From Imbricaverruca yamaguchii (lineage: Eukaryota; Arthropoda; Thecostraca; Neoverrucidae), in the NCBI GenBank assembly GCA_034440575.1, contig JAOTOL010001660.1:3549001-3613000 (forward strand): a stretch of 64,000 nt of DNA, in the 5' to 3' direction. Numbering within the stretch: the first letter of the stretch is position 1; every line of letters starts with the position of its first letter. Positions 22,721-33,584 of the stretch are shown here, one piece after another. The notes below the pieces were generated by a model that was given only the letters and a program-made list of their open reading frames with translations, was not told the origin of the DNA and searched no databases. Both the position numbers and the translations under genes were made by a program.

Positions 22721-23750
22721 TAATTTGCGGGCGTGTTCTCCCACCAGGACCACAATTGTACCTCCGTGTTGCAGCAGGACAGTAGCGGTACCTCCGTCCG
22801 CCCACAGGACAGCAACTGTACCTCCAGCCCCCAGCAGGACGGGAAAGAACGCATATATGACTTTGTCAAATAAGCTTAGGGATGGATGGGGAAATGCTTT
22901 GCAATTTTGAGGACAGATCATTTCCTTTCATATGTATGCATGACTTTATTACGTACGGTGGGGAGATTGGATGTAGTGGAAGTGCTTCATAATTATGGGC
23001 TCGCCAGCCCTTCATTTAACAAAGCTATAGCATTGCAATACAGCATGATTATCTTTGCCTTGCTGAAATCTCGCAGTGACCATTCTAGTTCCAAGGAGAC
23101 GTCTAAGTTGGCCTATTTGGTGCACTCGACTGGAAATGTGTTTTCGAAGTAACTGAAAGACAGTAAATGGCACATTGTCCGCCAGACGGATCCGAGGCGA
23201 AACTTTGTGGATGACATCGCGAGCTTGACGAATGCCTAAGAACTTAATGAGTGTGACGTATGCTTGCAGTATGTCCTCTGATGGAAAAAGCTTGTTGGGT
23301 TTCCGCGCGGTTGTAAACAAACATGTATCAGGACTTGTCGTCAGTGATAAGCGTCCATGCACTGGGTTGGAATTAATGGAAAACATAATATCAACATTTT
23401 TATATTTAAGCTTTTGTGGAAGTTTGGCCCTTCCGATTGGAGACTAGAACAAAAGGGTATTTCCAATCTAGAACAAAATATTTGTTGTAGATTGGAGACT
23501 AGAACAAATAATATAAATTAAATGGGTGGGGGATAGGGTTCTCTGTATCTAGGTAGGAATACTTTCTCATCGAATAAGAAAACGTGGTCTAGGTTCTGCA
23601 GCATTTGTGAGAACCAGGCAGGAAATCACATTGAAGTTGGGTAGCCTTAACCGCCGTCGTGAAAGAAAGCAAGAGGAGACCGGCCGACCAGCCAAGATTA
23701 ACCACCTCTCCTGAGAACAGTCGACACATGTCATCAAATGTAACAAGTCT
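22721..23750. other. Mostly unique DNA
   Basis: Apart from the minus-strand frame 23012-23386, the interval holds a short local duplication (GATTGGAGACTAGAACAAA at about 23437 and 23492) and no recognisable gene. Confidence 0.4.
23012..23386 (-). CDS. Unrecognised protein-like open frame
   Basis: A non-repetitive 124-codon frame from an ATG. The open frame extends about 15 codons further upstream, to a TAG, without another ATG. Composition is balanced, with alternating hydrophobic and basic residues (for example ILQAYVTLIKFLGIRQARDV around residues 39-58), unlike the repeat-derived frames here. I recognise no domain. It could be a decayed transposable-element or gene exon, or chance. There is no supporting splice or promoter context. 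Confidence 0.15.
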   Translation of the reverse strand: MFSINSNPVHGRLSLTTSPDTCLFTTARKPNKLFPSEDILQAYVTLIKFLGIRQARDVIHKVSPRIRLADNVPFTVFQLLRKHISSRVHQIGQLRRLLGTRMVTARFQQGKDNHAVLQCYSFVK

Positions 23751-23754
23751 CCCG

Positions 23755-24055
23755 AGTCTGTAGGAGTTGCCCATCACGGTCGGCCAAGGTTCCCGAGCCT
23801 GTAGAAGTGGCTGACCAAGGCTGGCCAAGGCTCCCGAGCCTGCAGGGGTGGCTGACCACGGCCAGCCAAGGCTCCCGAGCCTGCGGGGTTCTTGTCGGGG
23901 TAAAAAAGCCTGTAGGGTGGCTGACCACGGCTGGCTGGTGTGGGGGGGATCAGTTTTTGGTGGCTGACCACCGCTGGCCAATGCTCCCGAACCTGCGGGG
24001 TGGCTGACCACCGCTGGCCAAGGCTCCCGAACCTGCAGGGTGGCCGATCACAACT
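23755..24055. repeat. Degenerate 40-50-bp repeat
   Basis: Recurrent GGCTGACCACGGCTGGCCAA then GGCTCCCGAGCCTGCAGGG with variable spacing, about six copies. GGCTCCCGAGCC is a local palindrome. Confidence 0.8.
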
Positions 24056-24160
24056 GACTGTTGTCACCGTGCTGAATCGCCTTGTGTTGCTTTAGTTCTG
24101 GTATGTGTGGGTGCCTACTGCGGTCGCCAGCATCCACGTGCATAGCTGAACATTATCGAG

Positions 24161-24336
24161 AGACGAATCTTGGGTTATTTTACGACGCATTCACCCGCTA
24201 GGTTGTATAGGGTCGCCAAGCTCTCATGCCCATTGGTTGCGGGTGGACTCGGTAAATGCCGTTGGTTGTGAGATTCGAACCCATAATCTTGCGATTAAGA
24301 GTCCTACGTTCTATCATCTAAGCTACCGAGGCCCTT
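24161..24336 (-). mobile_element. tRNA-Lys-derived SINE with 15-bp duplication
   Basis: On the minus strand the head reads GCCTCGGTAGCTTAGATGAT, with anticodon-loop sequence CTCTTAA (Lys CTT-like) and B box GGTTCGAATC. The body ends in GCGTCGTAAAATAACCC. Flanks CTGAACATTATCGAG (24146-24160) and CTGAACACTATCCAG (24337-24351) match at 13 of 15 positions, a slightly decayed target-site duplication. Length is 176 bp. The acceptor stem is mispaired, so this is a SINE and not a tRNA gene. Confidence 0.82.
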
Positions 24337-24373
24337 CTGAACACTATCCAGGGCGACTTTATTGTTCAGGTCA

Positions 24374-24670
24374 TTATCTATGTAATTTGTTGTTCCATCT
24401 CCTCGAGATTCGTATCTGGCATTCTAAATCCGTGAAATTTAGACCATCGCTAGTTTCGAAGTAAACACGCTCGTTGCATATGGTCGGTGCAATGTCACTG
24501 ATATGCGCAGCAGAGCCAACGGCTTCCGCCATAGACGAAATGTCAGGGAATTTATCTAGAAATGCATGTATAATCAATACGGCCAGAAGTAAGGAGTCAG
24601 TGCCATAGACTCCGATGTTGATTTTCAGGACATGGGACATGAATCCCATAAGATTCCATGCTGAATACAC
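24374..24670 (-). CDS. Unrecognised protein-like open frame
   Basis: Non-repetitive frame. The displayed start is GTG, and the frame is open about 27 codons further upstream without an ATG, so any real exon would be internal. It has a hydrophobic stretch (DSLLLAVLIIHAFL) followed by a polar, acidic region. Composition is protein-like but no family is recognised. It lies immediately beside a SINE and may be a fragment of another mobile element. Low certainty. Confidence 0.15.
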   Translation of the reverse strand: MYSAWNLMGFMSHVLKINIGVYGTDSLLLAVLIIHAFLDKFPDISSMAEAVGSAAHISDIAPTICNERVYFETSDGLNFTDLECQIRISRRWNNKLHR

Positions 24671-24949
24671 AGGACATTTTGGTCGCGCAAAGCTATAATT
24701 GCAGGCGGCATATTGTTGCTTCGAAGCAAGAGAGCAACGGCCACTTCAGAGATAGCTAAAATGGAGCAGTGTTTCAAGGAGGTCGTTGAGGGGCCATTGC
24801 TATCACAACGTGATTATGGTATGTACCCAAAATACCAACATGGATGTTAAAAAGTACGGCATGTGCAGTTTCACCTTCAGCACCCACAATAAAGCAGTAT
24901 GAAGCATCTTAAGTTTCTGTCGTGAAAAAGCACGGAATTCGTGTACATC

Positions 24950-25375
24950 TTCATCAGCTGTCCTACCCTGTCCTGCCCTGCACCATCAGCTGTCCCTCCC
25001 TGTTCTGCTCTGTCCTGTCCTGTCCTACACCATCAGCTGTCCCGCCCCGCTCTGTCCTGTCTTGCCCTGCACCATCAGCTGTCCTACCCTGTCCTGTCCT
25101 ACACCATCAGCTGTCGCGCCCCACTCTGTCCTGTCCTGCCCTGCACCATCAGCTGCCCCCCCCCCCCCGCTTTGTCCTGTCCTGCTCTGCACCATCAGCT
25201 GTCGCGCCCCGCTCTGCCCTGTCCTGTCCAACACCATCAGCTGTCCTACCCTGTCCTGTCCTACACCATCAGCTGTCGCGCCACGCTCTGTCCTGTCTTG
25301 CCCTGCACCATCAGCTGTTGCGCCACGCTCTGCCCTGTCCTGCCCTACACCATCAGCTGTTGCGCCCTGTCCTGC
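24950..25375. repeat. CACCATCAGCTGTC-type minisatellite, variable spacing
   Basis: CACCATCAGCTGTC recurs every 32-48 bp within CTGTCCTGCCCTG-rich spacer. A poly-C run occurs near 25157-25168. About eleven copies. Confidence 0.88.
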
Positions 25376-25379
25376 CCCG

Positions 25380-26140
25380 CGGTCCTGCGTGACCCGGGAC
25401 ACGTGACTGACACGTGGGCTGCGCGGGTCGCCGCGGTCCGTGTGATCTGCGACAATTGGGAGCACGTTTGTTGGCCCGGCGACAGAAATAACAGGGTCGG
25501 CCGATAGTGAGTGCATGTGCGTAGCACTCGTCCCAATTGTGCCTGTCGTGCGTAGGAGTGATAAGATCCCCTCGTGGGTCCGGATCCACGCCGAAAAACG
25601 GAAGAAACCGGACGGTCTGAAGAGCCATCAGAGATAAGGACTGTGAGCGGACTTGAATAAAATCGGCAATATTTAGATAGCACTAACCATTGCAATCACC
25701 ACTTGCCAAGTGTTTGCTATGGACGACCAACTTAAATCAATTCACATCAGCTCAATCCATGGTTCGGACAATCTATGACCCAGAGTTGAAATATGGATTG
25801 ACAGCATAAACCGGTGATTTGTGTGTATTTCCGGAGCGACAGTGACATGCAGGTCTCAGCCACATTCACTGCTCTTCGGATCACTGCGTGACCATCAGGG
25901 GTGATGCCGTGCAGTTTACAGCAGGGCGGATAATCACTGCGGATCACTGTGTGACCATCAGGGGCGGCGTTGCGCAGCGTGCAGGGAGGGCGGACAATCT
26001 ATCTGGCCGACATCTCGGTTTTAGGGCGTCTCTTAGCCTTTGCAATGTCCGTGAACTGCACGTCGGGTTCCACCATGTTGCACAACATCGTCCCACCCGT
26101 CTGGGAGTGATAACTGTCTCGATGGCAGTGATACCTGTCT
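25380..26140. other. Unique DNA with a tandem duplication at 25876-25995
   Basis: GATCACTGCGTGACCATCAG and its downstream context ending AGGGCGGATAATC recurs once (about 25876-25937 and 25938-25998). The remainder is single-copy with no recognised gene. Confidence 0.45.
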
Positions 26141-26144
26141 CGAT

Positions 26145-27460
26145 AGGACATCTGTCCTATACACCACCTCTGATCGTCCTCATCACCTCTGGGGACAAGT
26201 GGCCACTGACAGGACAGATATACACCACCTCTGACCGTCCTCATCACCTCTGGGGAGTCACCTCTGGGGACAAGTGACCGCTGACAGGACAGATGTACAC
26301 TCCCTCTGACCGTCCTCGTCACCTCTGGGGACAAGTGGCCACTGGCAGGACAGATGTGCACTGCCTCTGACCGTCCTCGTCACCTCTGGGGACAAGTGGC
26401 CACTGGCAGGACAGATGTACACTGCCTCTGATCGTCCTCATCACCTCTGGGGACAAGTGGCCGCTGGCAGGACAGATGTACACTACCTCTGACCGTCCTC
26501 GTCACCTCTGGGGACAAGTGGCCACTGGCAGGACAGATATACACTGCCTCTGATCGTCCTCATCACCTCTGGGGACAAGTGACCTCTGGCAGGACAGATA
26601 TACACTGCCTTTGACCGTCCTCGTCACCTCTGGGGACAAGTGGCCACTGGCAGGACAGATATACACTGCCTTTGACCGTCCTCGTCACCTCTGGGGACAA
26701 GTGGCCACTGACAGGACAGATATACACTGCCTCTGACCGTCCTCGTCACCTCTGGGGACAAGTGGCCACTGGCAGGACAGATATACACTGCCTCTGACCG
26801 TCCTCGTCACCTCTGGGGACAAGTGGCCACTGGCAGGACAGATGTACACTGCCTCTGACCGTCCTCGTCACCTCTGGGAACAAGTGGCCACTGGCAGGAC
26901 AGATGTACACTGCCTCTGACCGTCCTCGTCACCTCTGGGGACAAGTGGCCACTGGCAGGACAGATGTACACTGCCTCTGATCGTCCTCATCACCTCTGGG
27001 GACAAGTGGCCACTGGCAGGACAGATGTACACTGCCTCTGACCGTCCTCGTCACCTCTGGGGACAAGTGGCCACTGGCAGGACAGATATACACTGCCTCT
27101 GATCGTCCTCATCACCTCTGGGGACAAGTGACCTCTGGCAGGACAGATATACACTGCCTTTGACCGTCCTCGTCACCTCTGGGGACAAGTGGCCACTGGC
27201 AGGACAGATATACACTGCCTTTGACCGTCCTCGTCACCTCTGGGGACAAGTGGCCACTGACAGGACAGATATACACTGCCTCTGACCGTCCTCGTCACCT
27301 CTGGGGACAAGTGGCCACTGGCAGGACAGATATACACTGCCTCTGACCGTTCTCGTCACCTCTGGGAACAAGTGGCCACTGGCAGGACAGATGTGCACTT
27401 CCTCTGATCGTCCTCGTCACCTCTGGGAACAAGTGACCACTGACAGGACAGATGTGCGCT
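26145..27460. repeat. 61-bp minisatellite with 549-bp higher-order repeat
   Basis: Unit CACTGCCTCTGACCGTCCTC, GTCACCTCTGGGGACAAGTG, GCCACTGGCAGGACAGATGTA, 61 bp, about 21 copies. A distinctive run of variant units (GTGACCTCTGGC, then two CCTTTGACC units, then ACTGACAGG) occurs at about 26530 and again at about 27080, exactly 549 bp (9 units) apart. This shows a multi-unit duplication. Confidence 0.93.
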
Positions 27461-27900
27461 GCCTGGACTTGTAGATTGACACAGACTGATGCATACTTCA
27501 CTGAAGATCCTGGGGTTTGATATATTGAGATATTCATACGCGAAAAAAATGATGCATGCAAAGCGCACATGCATTGACAATATCTGCACATGCTACATTG
27601 ACAACTCAATCGAGAATACCACCAAAGAACCCTACCACGTGACTGTCTTCTTGCTCGCTACACAGTCTTTGTTAACCGCTACTAAAAATGTCTTGCTTGC
27701 TCCTCCTAGCCTTCCAAACATGGAGGAATAGGCTGGAAATTCACTCAAGGTGTGTGTATGTATTATCCAATACACGATAATTGTGTCGCCTACGTATTTC
27801 TGAATGGTGGCAGCTATATTTGCCGAATAAAACAATGTTTTTCTAGCAGCACGACGAGAACCCGGTTAACAATACAAACTGGCTGACTGGTTCAAGTCCG
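27461..27900. other. Unique AT-rich DNA
   Basis: Single-copy. GGTTCAAGTCC near 27890 resembles an isolated tRNA B box at the edge of the next array, but no A box or clover-leaf accompanies it. Confidence 0.4.
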
Positions 27901-27904
27901 GCGT

Positions 27905-28170
27905 CGTTGCTTCACCTGCACCTGCTCAACGGCATTGTTTCACCTTCTCCTCCACCTGTTCAGCGTCATTTCCCTATCTTCACCTGGTCAGCGCCTTTGC
28001 TTCGCCTTCACCTGATTCGCGCCATTGCTTCATCTTCACCTGTTCAGCGTCATTTCCTTATCTTCACCTGCTCAGCGCCTTTGATTCACCTTCACCTGAT
28101 TCGCGCCATTGCTTCATCTGCACCTGCTGAGCTTCGTTGTTTCACCCTCACTTGCTCAGCGTTGCTGTCC
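27905..28170. repeat. About 30-bp TTCACCTG-rich minisatellite
   Basis: Degenerate unit TTCACCTTCACCTGCTCAGC then GCCATTGC, about nine copies. Confidence 0.82.
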
Positions 28171-28955
28171 TCTCTTGCTACATATTTTCGCTTGTCATGC
28201 GCGGACGGCGCCTCAAGGACGGCGCCCCATATTGCTTATTCATAGATTATGCGTTGCTACTAATTACTTCATTCACAGTTCTGAGTTCCAAATCCAAGAT
28301 ACGACCCCTGGGACTTGGCTCCTTTCTCAAGCTTGTTTAAACAGAATGTTTGAAGGTAGTTTCTTCTTCTTCTTTTTTGCTTCGTTGAGCACCGTTTTCT
28401 TATTTAATTTGTCGTTCAATTATTTATCTAATTGCACGATCAAGTCTTCCTCATCCAGTATTGCTAGTTCAGAATGATCTTTTAACATGTCCTGGACAAT
28501 GGAAAATATAAGCATTATCGTGCACATTGTAAATATGCAATATAATACATACTACAAGAATACGACATTCAATATGTCACACTGAAAGGTCACTTAGCTT
28601 ATTGTCGAAAAGTAAAATAAATTGCAAGTAATACAAGGCGTCGAAGAAATGAAAGCGAAGGCAGGAGATGCAAGAGGGACAGTTGTTCCCCCAACTTCAA
28701 TATTTGTGGCCCTAATCCTGACGACTCCGGAGAGGGGTAAGTTGTTTCCCAGCATTATACATATCATTCAGTGTTCTTCACTAACTGGGGATCTCTACTC
28801 CGCTGACATTTCTCCTGCAACGAGTCTTCACATTCGGCGGTTCGTTCCTAATGAAAGTTGCACGGCGAAAGGCGAAAGGATGGGTGATCACATGAGTGGC
28901 GACAAATCGGGTAAATCGCAAACGTGGTACAACGAAATGATAGACACGGTGCCGT
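28171..28955. other. Unique AT-rich DNA
   Basis: Single-copy. The frame crossing its right half ends inside the next array and shows no domain. Confidence 0.4.
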
Positions 28956-28959
28956 GTGT

Positions 28960-29345
28960 TTGTGCAGGCAGCGAAATACCGGAGTGGTGGGTTGCGAGAC
29001 ACCGGGTAGTAGGCTGCGGGCCACCTGGGTCTGGGTGGTAGGCTGTGAGACACCGAGGTGGTAGGCTGTGAGACACCGAGGTGGTAGGCTGTGAGACACC
29101 GAGGTGGTAGGCTGCGAGACACCGGGTGGTAGGTTGCGAGACACCGAGGTGGTAGGTTGCGAGACACCGAGGTGGTAGGCTGCGGGTCACCTGGGTGGTA
29201 GGTTGCGAGACGCCGCAATGGCAAGTTGCGAGACACTGGGTGGTAGGCTGCGGGTCACCTGGGTCTGGGTGGTAGGCTGCGAGACACCGAGGTGGTAGGC
29301 TGTGAGACACCGAGGTGGTAGGCTGTGAGACACCGGGATAGTAAG
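28960..29345. repeat. 23-bp minisatellite
   Basis: Unit GGCTGTGAGACACCGAGGTG then GTA, 23 bp by copy starts 29041, 29064 and 29087. About sixteen copies, with variants carrying CACCTGGGTCTGGG. Confidence 0.92.
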
Positions 29346-29409
29346 CTGCGAAACGCATAGGAACATGTGGTGAGACTGTCGGTAAAAGTCGTGACTGAGA
29401 CGTGCGTGT

Positions 29410-29725
29410 AGCACATGGTGGGCATGTCATGGGGTGGGAAGCACGTTCATGTGGCACGTGGCTTGACATGGCATGGAGTGGGCAACACGTGCATGTGGCA
29501 CATGGTGGACATGGGAGTGGATGATACTGAGTATCCGTACATACTTAGGACAGCGGGCATGTCGTACAAATGCAAATATGTAACCGAAAGGCACATAGAG
29601 GTGACGAGTTGAGGACAGATGAGGCAGCACCACCTACACGAGCGACATGTCATTCCATCAAGCCTAGAGGTGACGAGTTGGGGTGAGATGAGGTAACAAC
29701 TCCTGCACGAGTGCCACGTCATTCC
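29410..29725. repeat. Two short tandem duplications (about 44 and 69 bp)
   Basis: Up to 29520 a GGCACGTGG...CATGG unit of about 44 bp is repeated two to three times. TAGAGGTGACGAGTTG with its following context starts at 29596 and 29665, a 69-bp duplication. Confidence 0.75.
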
Positions 29726-30074
29726 ACCCTCGCTGAGTGAGCCGCTAATGCTACTCGTTAGGGGTGTATCTGGAGCTTAGAGGCGTGTCGCAACATACGG
29801 ATCATTGCACCGCCGGTGCAGCTTTGTGTTAACAAGAGACAGACGACGCAAGTGACCATTTAAGCAAAGGCGCTGGAAAATATACCTTACACCTCATGTG
29901 TGAGGACATTTGCGGCAATGCAAGGCCGCATATACCCAGCCCGCATGGGAAGGAAAAGCGGTAGAGCATGGCATGATTGGATATTAGGACGGATGTCCAA
30001 TCCGCTTCTCACGAACATCGGATCTTGTCGGATAAGGCTGGGTGAAGAAAAGAAAGCATTACGTACTGGGTAAC

Positions 30075-30402
30075 GGACTGAAGACAGAGAGAAAAAGAGA
30101 GGGTGAAACAGGGAGATAGAAAGACAGACAGACAGACAGACAGGAAGACAGAGAGACAGGGAGAAACAGAGAGATATGGAGACATAGGGGCAGAGACAGA
30201 GAGACAATGAAGCAGGGAGACAGAGAGACATTAAGCCAAGGAGAGAAGGAAACAGGGAAACAGGGAGACAGGGAGACAGGGAAACAAATGCACAGATAGA
30301 CAGAGAGACAGAGAGACAGGGAGATAGAGAGACAGGGAGACAGGTAGACAGAGAAAGAGAGAGAAATAATGATAGACAGAGAGAGAGAGAGGGAGAGAGA
30401 GA

Positions 30403-30501
<99 letters not shown>

Positions 30502-30625
30502 AGAGAAAGCAGGAGATAAATAGTGACAGACACAGGGAAGCACAGAGAGGGAGAGGAGAGAGAGAGAGCAGGAGATAAATGGTAATAGACTGAGGGCAAC
30601 ACAGAGAGGGAGAGAGAGAGAAATG
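30075..30625. repeat. (GACAG)/(GA)n compound microsatellite
   Basis: AGACAGAGAGACAGGGAG-type repeats to about 30370, then (GA)n to about 30495, then mixed. It produces Ser-Leu and Arg-Glu artefact peptides. Confidence 0.95.
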
Positions 30626-30890
30626 AGACGAGACGCGCCGGCCTGCACGTGCGGCTCGCAGGCGCCGACCTAAGCCCGTGGTGTGCGCCAGCCGACCATC
30701 AGCTGCGGTTTTTCTCCGCCTCGCATCAGGCTTTGTATTACAGGTACGTCAAAGCATGCGATTCATCGCTACCGGCGATGGACTCGACCAGCTATGATCA
30801 ATCGGCCGGCGCGGGCAGCGTTGCGAAACTGGCCATTGTGTCGCGTGCAGACGCGCGTGCCAGAAACACATCTGCGCTGCTGAGGTGTGC
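30626..30890. other. CpG-rich unique block
   Basis: CpG-rich, single-copy DNA between two arrays, containing TTGTATTACAGG and GCTATGATCAATC. Possibly regulatory; no exon is supported. Confidence 0.3.
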
Positions 30891-30892
30891 AA

Positions 30893-31255
30893 CTGTGCCG
30901 CGTGTCCCTACCACCAGGAGCTGCGCGTGTCCCTACCGCCAGGAGCTGCGCGTGTCTCTGCCACCAGGAGCTGCGCGTGTCTCTGCCGCCAGGAGCTGCG
31001 CGTGTCCCTACCGCCAGGAGCTGCGCGTGTCTCTGCCACCAGGAGCTGCGCGTGTCCCTACCACCAGGAGCTTCGCGTGTCACTACCGCCAGGAGTTGCG
31101 CGTGTCTCTGCCACCAGGAGCTGCGCGTGTCTCTGCAATCAGGAGCTGCGCGTGTCTCTACCGCCAGGAGCTGCGCGTGTCCCTACCGCCAGGAGCTGTG
31201 CGTGTCTCTACCGCCAGGAGCTGTGCGTGTTCTTACCACAAAGAGTTGCGCTTAT
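30893..31255. repeat. 27-bp minisatellite
   Basis: Unit GCCAGGAGCTGCGCGTGTCC then CTACCGC, 27 bp, thirteen copies. Because 27 is divisible by three, it sits inside a 324-codon frame (30649-31623) that is not evidence of a gene. Confidence 0.93.
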
Positions 31256-32174
31256 CCGGCGTCTTGGGTAAACTCGACCACACCAGCGCCATGCTTAGGT
31301 GCCGGCGCCGCCTCCACACTGCCGCCGGCGACGGCGCCTCCGCGACCTTTGACCCCGACCCGGCGGCGCCCTTGATGTTCATCGGTCAGCATCGGCGAAG
31401 ACCAACCTTTGCCTCGCCGATCGGAATGTGCAGCGCTGCCAGGCGGCGCACTTTGGCAGCCACGCTGACGGCCGCCAGGGCTGCCAACGCGTCCAAAACA
31501 ACACAGCCGACCGACTGCAGAGAGACATATGTGGCGCATCATCGCCGCCGACTCCACGCCCGGTCAATCAGCACGGTCACTGTGCGTCGACCAGGGCTGG
31601 ACAGGCGGTACATGCGCAGGTAGTACACACGCGTCTAAGAGACCATTCACGACACAGTACACTGATGCTCAGTGTCCAGCAGATACATCTACAGTCACCA
31701 GTGCAGGTTTGGTGCGATTCTAAATCGCGCTCTCCATCACGTATTGGCATGTCCGGAATACTTTTCGTTGGGTAGCTGACACGTTTTCACGTGATCATTC
31801 CAGTCACCATAAAAATACACCTGTAGCGTGGCATGCAATGATGCATGTTCAAATGCATTTAGTGGTACTTGTGTATACCCTAAGGGTGAAGACCAAATAC
31901 CTGATGTCGATGTCATTGGGATGTCCTAATATAGATATGTAGCGCTGCTGGATCCATATGAGTGCCCCAGGGCCGTGGTTCCACCACAATCAGCAAGTTG
32001 TAAACACAAATGCGCACAATGGATGTTTTCGAACCATGAAGACAATCTGTTCGGACAAGGACTATCTGGTCCCAGTACCTTAAAAAAGGTTCCTAAACGA
32101 GTTGAATACGGATTACTGGACCAACCGGTACTATTAGATGTGGGATAGTTTATGCATATTTAAAGAGAGTGAAA
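31256..32174. other. GC-rich (to about 31620) then AT-rich unique DNA
   Basis: The first part is CpG-rich without a recognisable exon. The remainder is AT-rich single-copy DNA. Nothing is recognised. Confidence 0.35.
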
Positions 32175-32182
32175 CTCAAAAC

Positions 32183-32432
32183 CAGGGATGCGGAGGGCTT
32201 AAATCTGGTTCCGGCTCCGGCTCCGGGTAAAACGTATCGGCTCCGGCGGTTCCGGCTCCGGCTCCGGCTCCATACATCCCAAACGTGAGCCGCCCCACTT
32301 TTGACGGCTCCGGCTCCGAATCTGGCTCCGAGTAAAGTGCCCCGGCGGCTCCGGCTCCGGCTCCGGCTCCGGGCAAAATGTTCCGGCTTCGGCGGCTCCG
32401 GCTCCGGCTCCGGCTCTGGCTCCTCATCCATG
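32183..32432 (-). mobile_element. Short hAT-like MITE, internally deleted relative of the 1-kb copy
   Basis: Bounded by a perfect 8-bp duplication CTCAAAAC (32175-32182 and 32433-32440). Termini are CAGGGATGCGGAG and CTCCTCATCCATG, an imperfect inverted pair. Read on the minus strand, its GGAGCC runs, AACATTTTGCCCGGAGCC and TTTACTCGGAGCC modules align with the left end of the element at 1003-1847, but the roughly 500-bp unique centre is missing. It lacks any transposase. Confidence 0.85.
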
Positions 32433-32440
32433 CTCAAAAC

Positions 32441-33580
32441 AGATAAATAGTAATTAACATGGCATACGCCAGTATGCAATGGTTTATCTTGGGCAACATT
32501 CGTCGATAAGCAACTCGATTTTCTGATTTCAACTTCTGGTGCAGACACGTGGCCCTGCTGGTTTAGCTCAATCCATCATTTCGATATTGACAAACGGATC
32601 GGGATAGATTCGGAGAGACGGAAAACGTCTCTTGTGTATTGTAAAAACGTCGCTTGTGTATTGTACCCACGAATAAAAACAAAACTCTCATTTCAACAGA
32701 ATGCGCAACAGGGAGTGTCCTTATCCTTTGGACTTCATTTCGTGCAGCTCTTCTCGTTCAAAGTGGCCAGATAAGTATTTGCAACCCGTGTGTCACGTAT
32801 TTGAAAGTACACAGATAAACCAACCATGTGGGAGGAATTACTGAGTAGCCAACTATGCTCTTCAGTTTTAAAAGATTAAAAGGTTTTGAAAGTCTTTCAA
32901 CCGGAAGAAAAATTATAATTATTTCGAAAATAGCCGCAACGACATTCGGTGTTTGCTGAGGATATCATTGTCGCAGTCGGAACCTTGCTTTGGAAACAAC
33001 AATTATCTGGAGATTCTGATGATGAATTGGAATTTAGGGGCGCGTCGACTTTTCTGGAGACTACAAACTTCATACAGCTTAAGTTTGACAAGGGCTGTGG
33101 CCAATGCGCCACACCCTTGATTACTCTACCGTACATGACATACCACTAAACATGAAAACTTTAACAGGTTGAAGCTACATCAACCCTTTGTACTGCATTT
33201 GGAGTATCCTCTCACCACTATCCAAGTGACCAAAAAAGAACTCTAGTAGTCGGAGTGTTCTCCTCCGAACAAAAAGTTAATTTTCCATGACGGGAGCTGA
33301 TCCAGCAGGGCACATTACGGCAACTCGGCGAGACGCAGCTGACAGCGCCCCCACCCCCCACCCCCACCACTGCCCCCTCCAGACCCCTTCGGTGGGGAGC
33401 AGCTGTGCCGAACAGCCACTTCATTCTCCTCCTTCACCCTGCATCTCTCTGCCGATTCTTGGCAGAGGGATGCAGATTCTTGGCAGGCCCGCAAGATGCA
33501 TCCCGGAGTTGACAGCGAGACCATGAAGGATCGTCGACCGACCCATAAATCCACCTGAGACTAAACGATCGGGCATCGAG
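32441..33580. other. Unique DNA with SINE-tail fragment and G4-capable tract
   Basis: Mostly single-copy. GATGATGAATTGGAATTTAG then GGGCGCGTCGAC (33018-33049) is a diverged minus-oriented SINE-tail fragment related to 18147-18170. C-tracts at 33346-33388 could form a G-quadruplex on the minus strand. No gene is recognised. Confidence 0.4.
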
Positions 33581-33584
33581 CCCA

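Noticed and set aside
24262..24336. Functional tRNA-Lys gene (minus)
   Set aside because: The acceptor stem does not pair, and the unit is bounded by a target duplication that includes a SINE body.
30649..31623. 324-codon frame with 9-residue repeats
   Set aside because: A 27-bp minisatellite plus flanking CpG-rich DNA keeps the frame open; no recognisable family.
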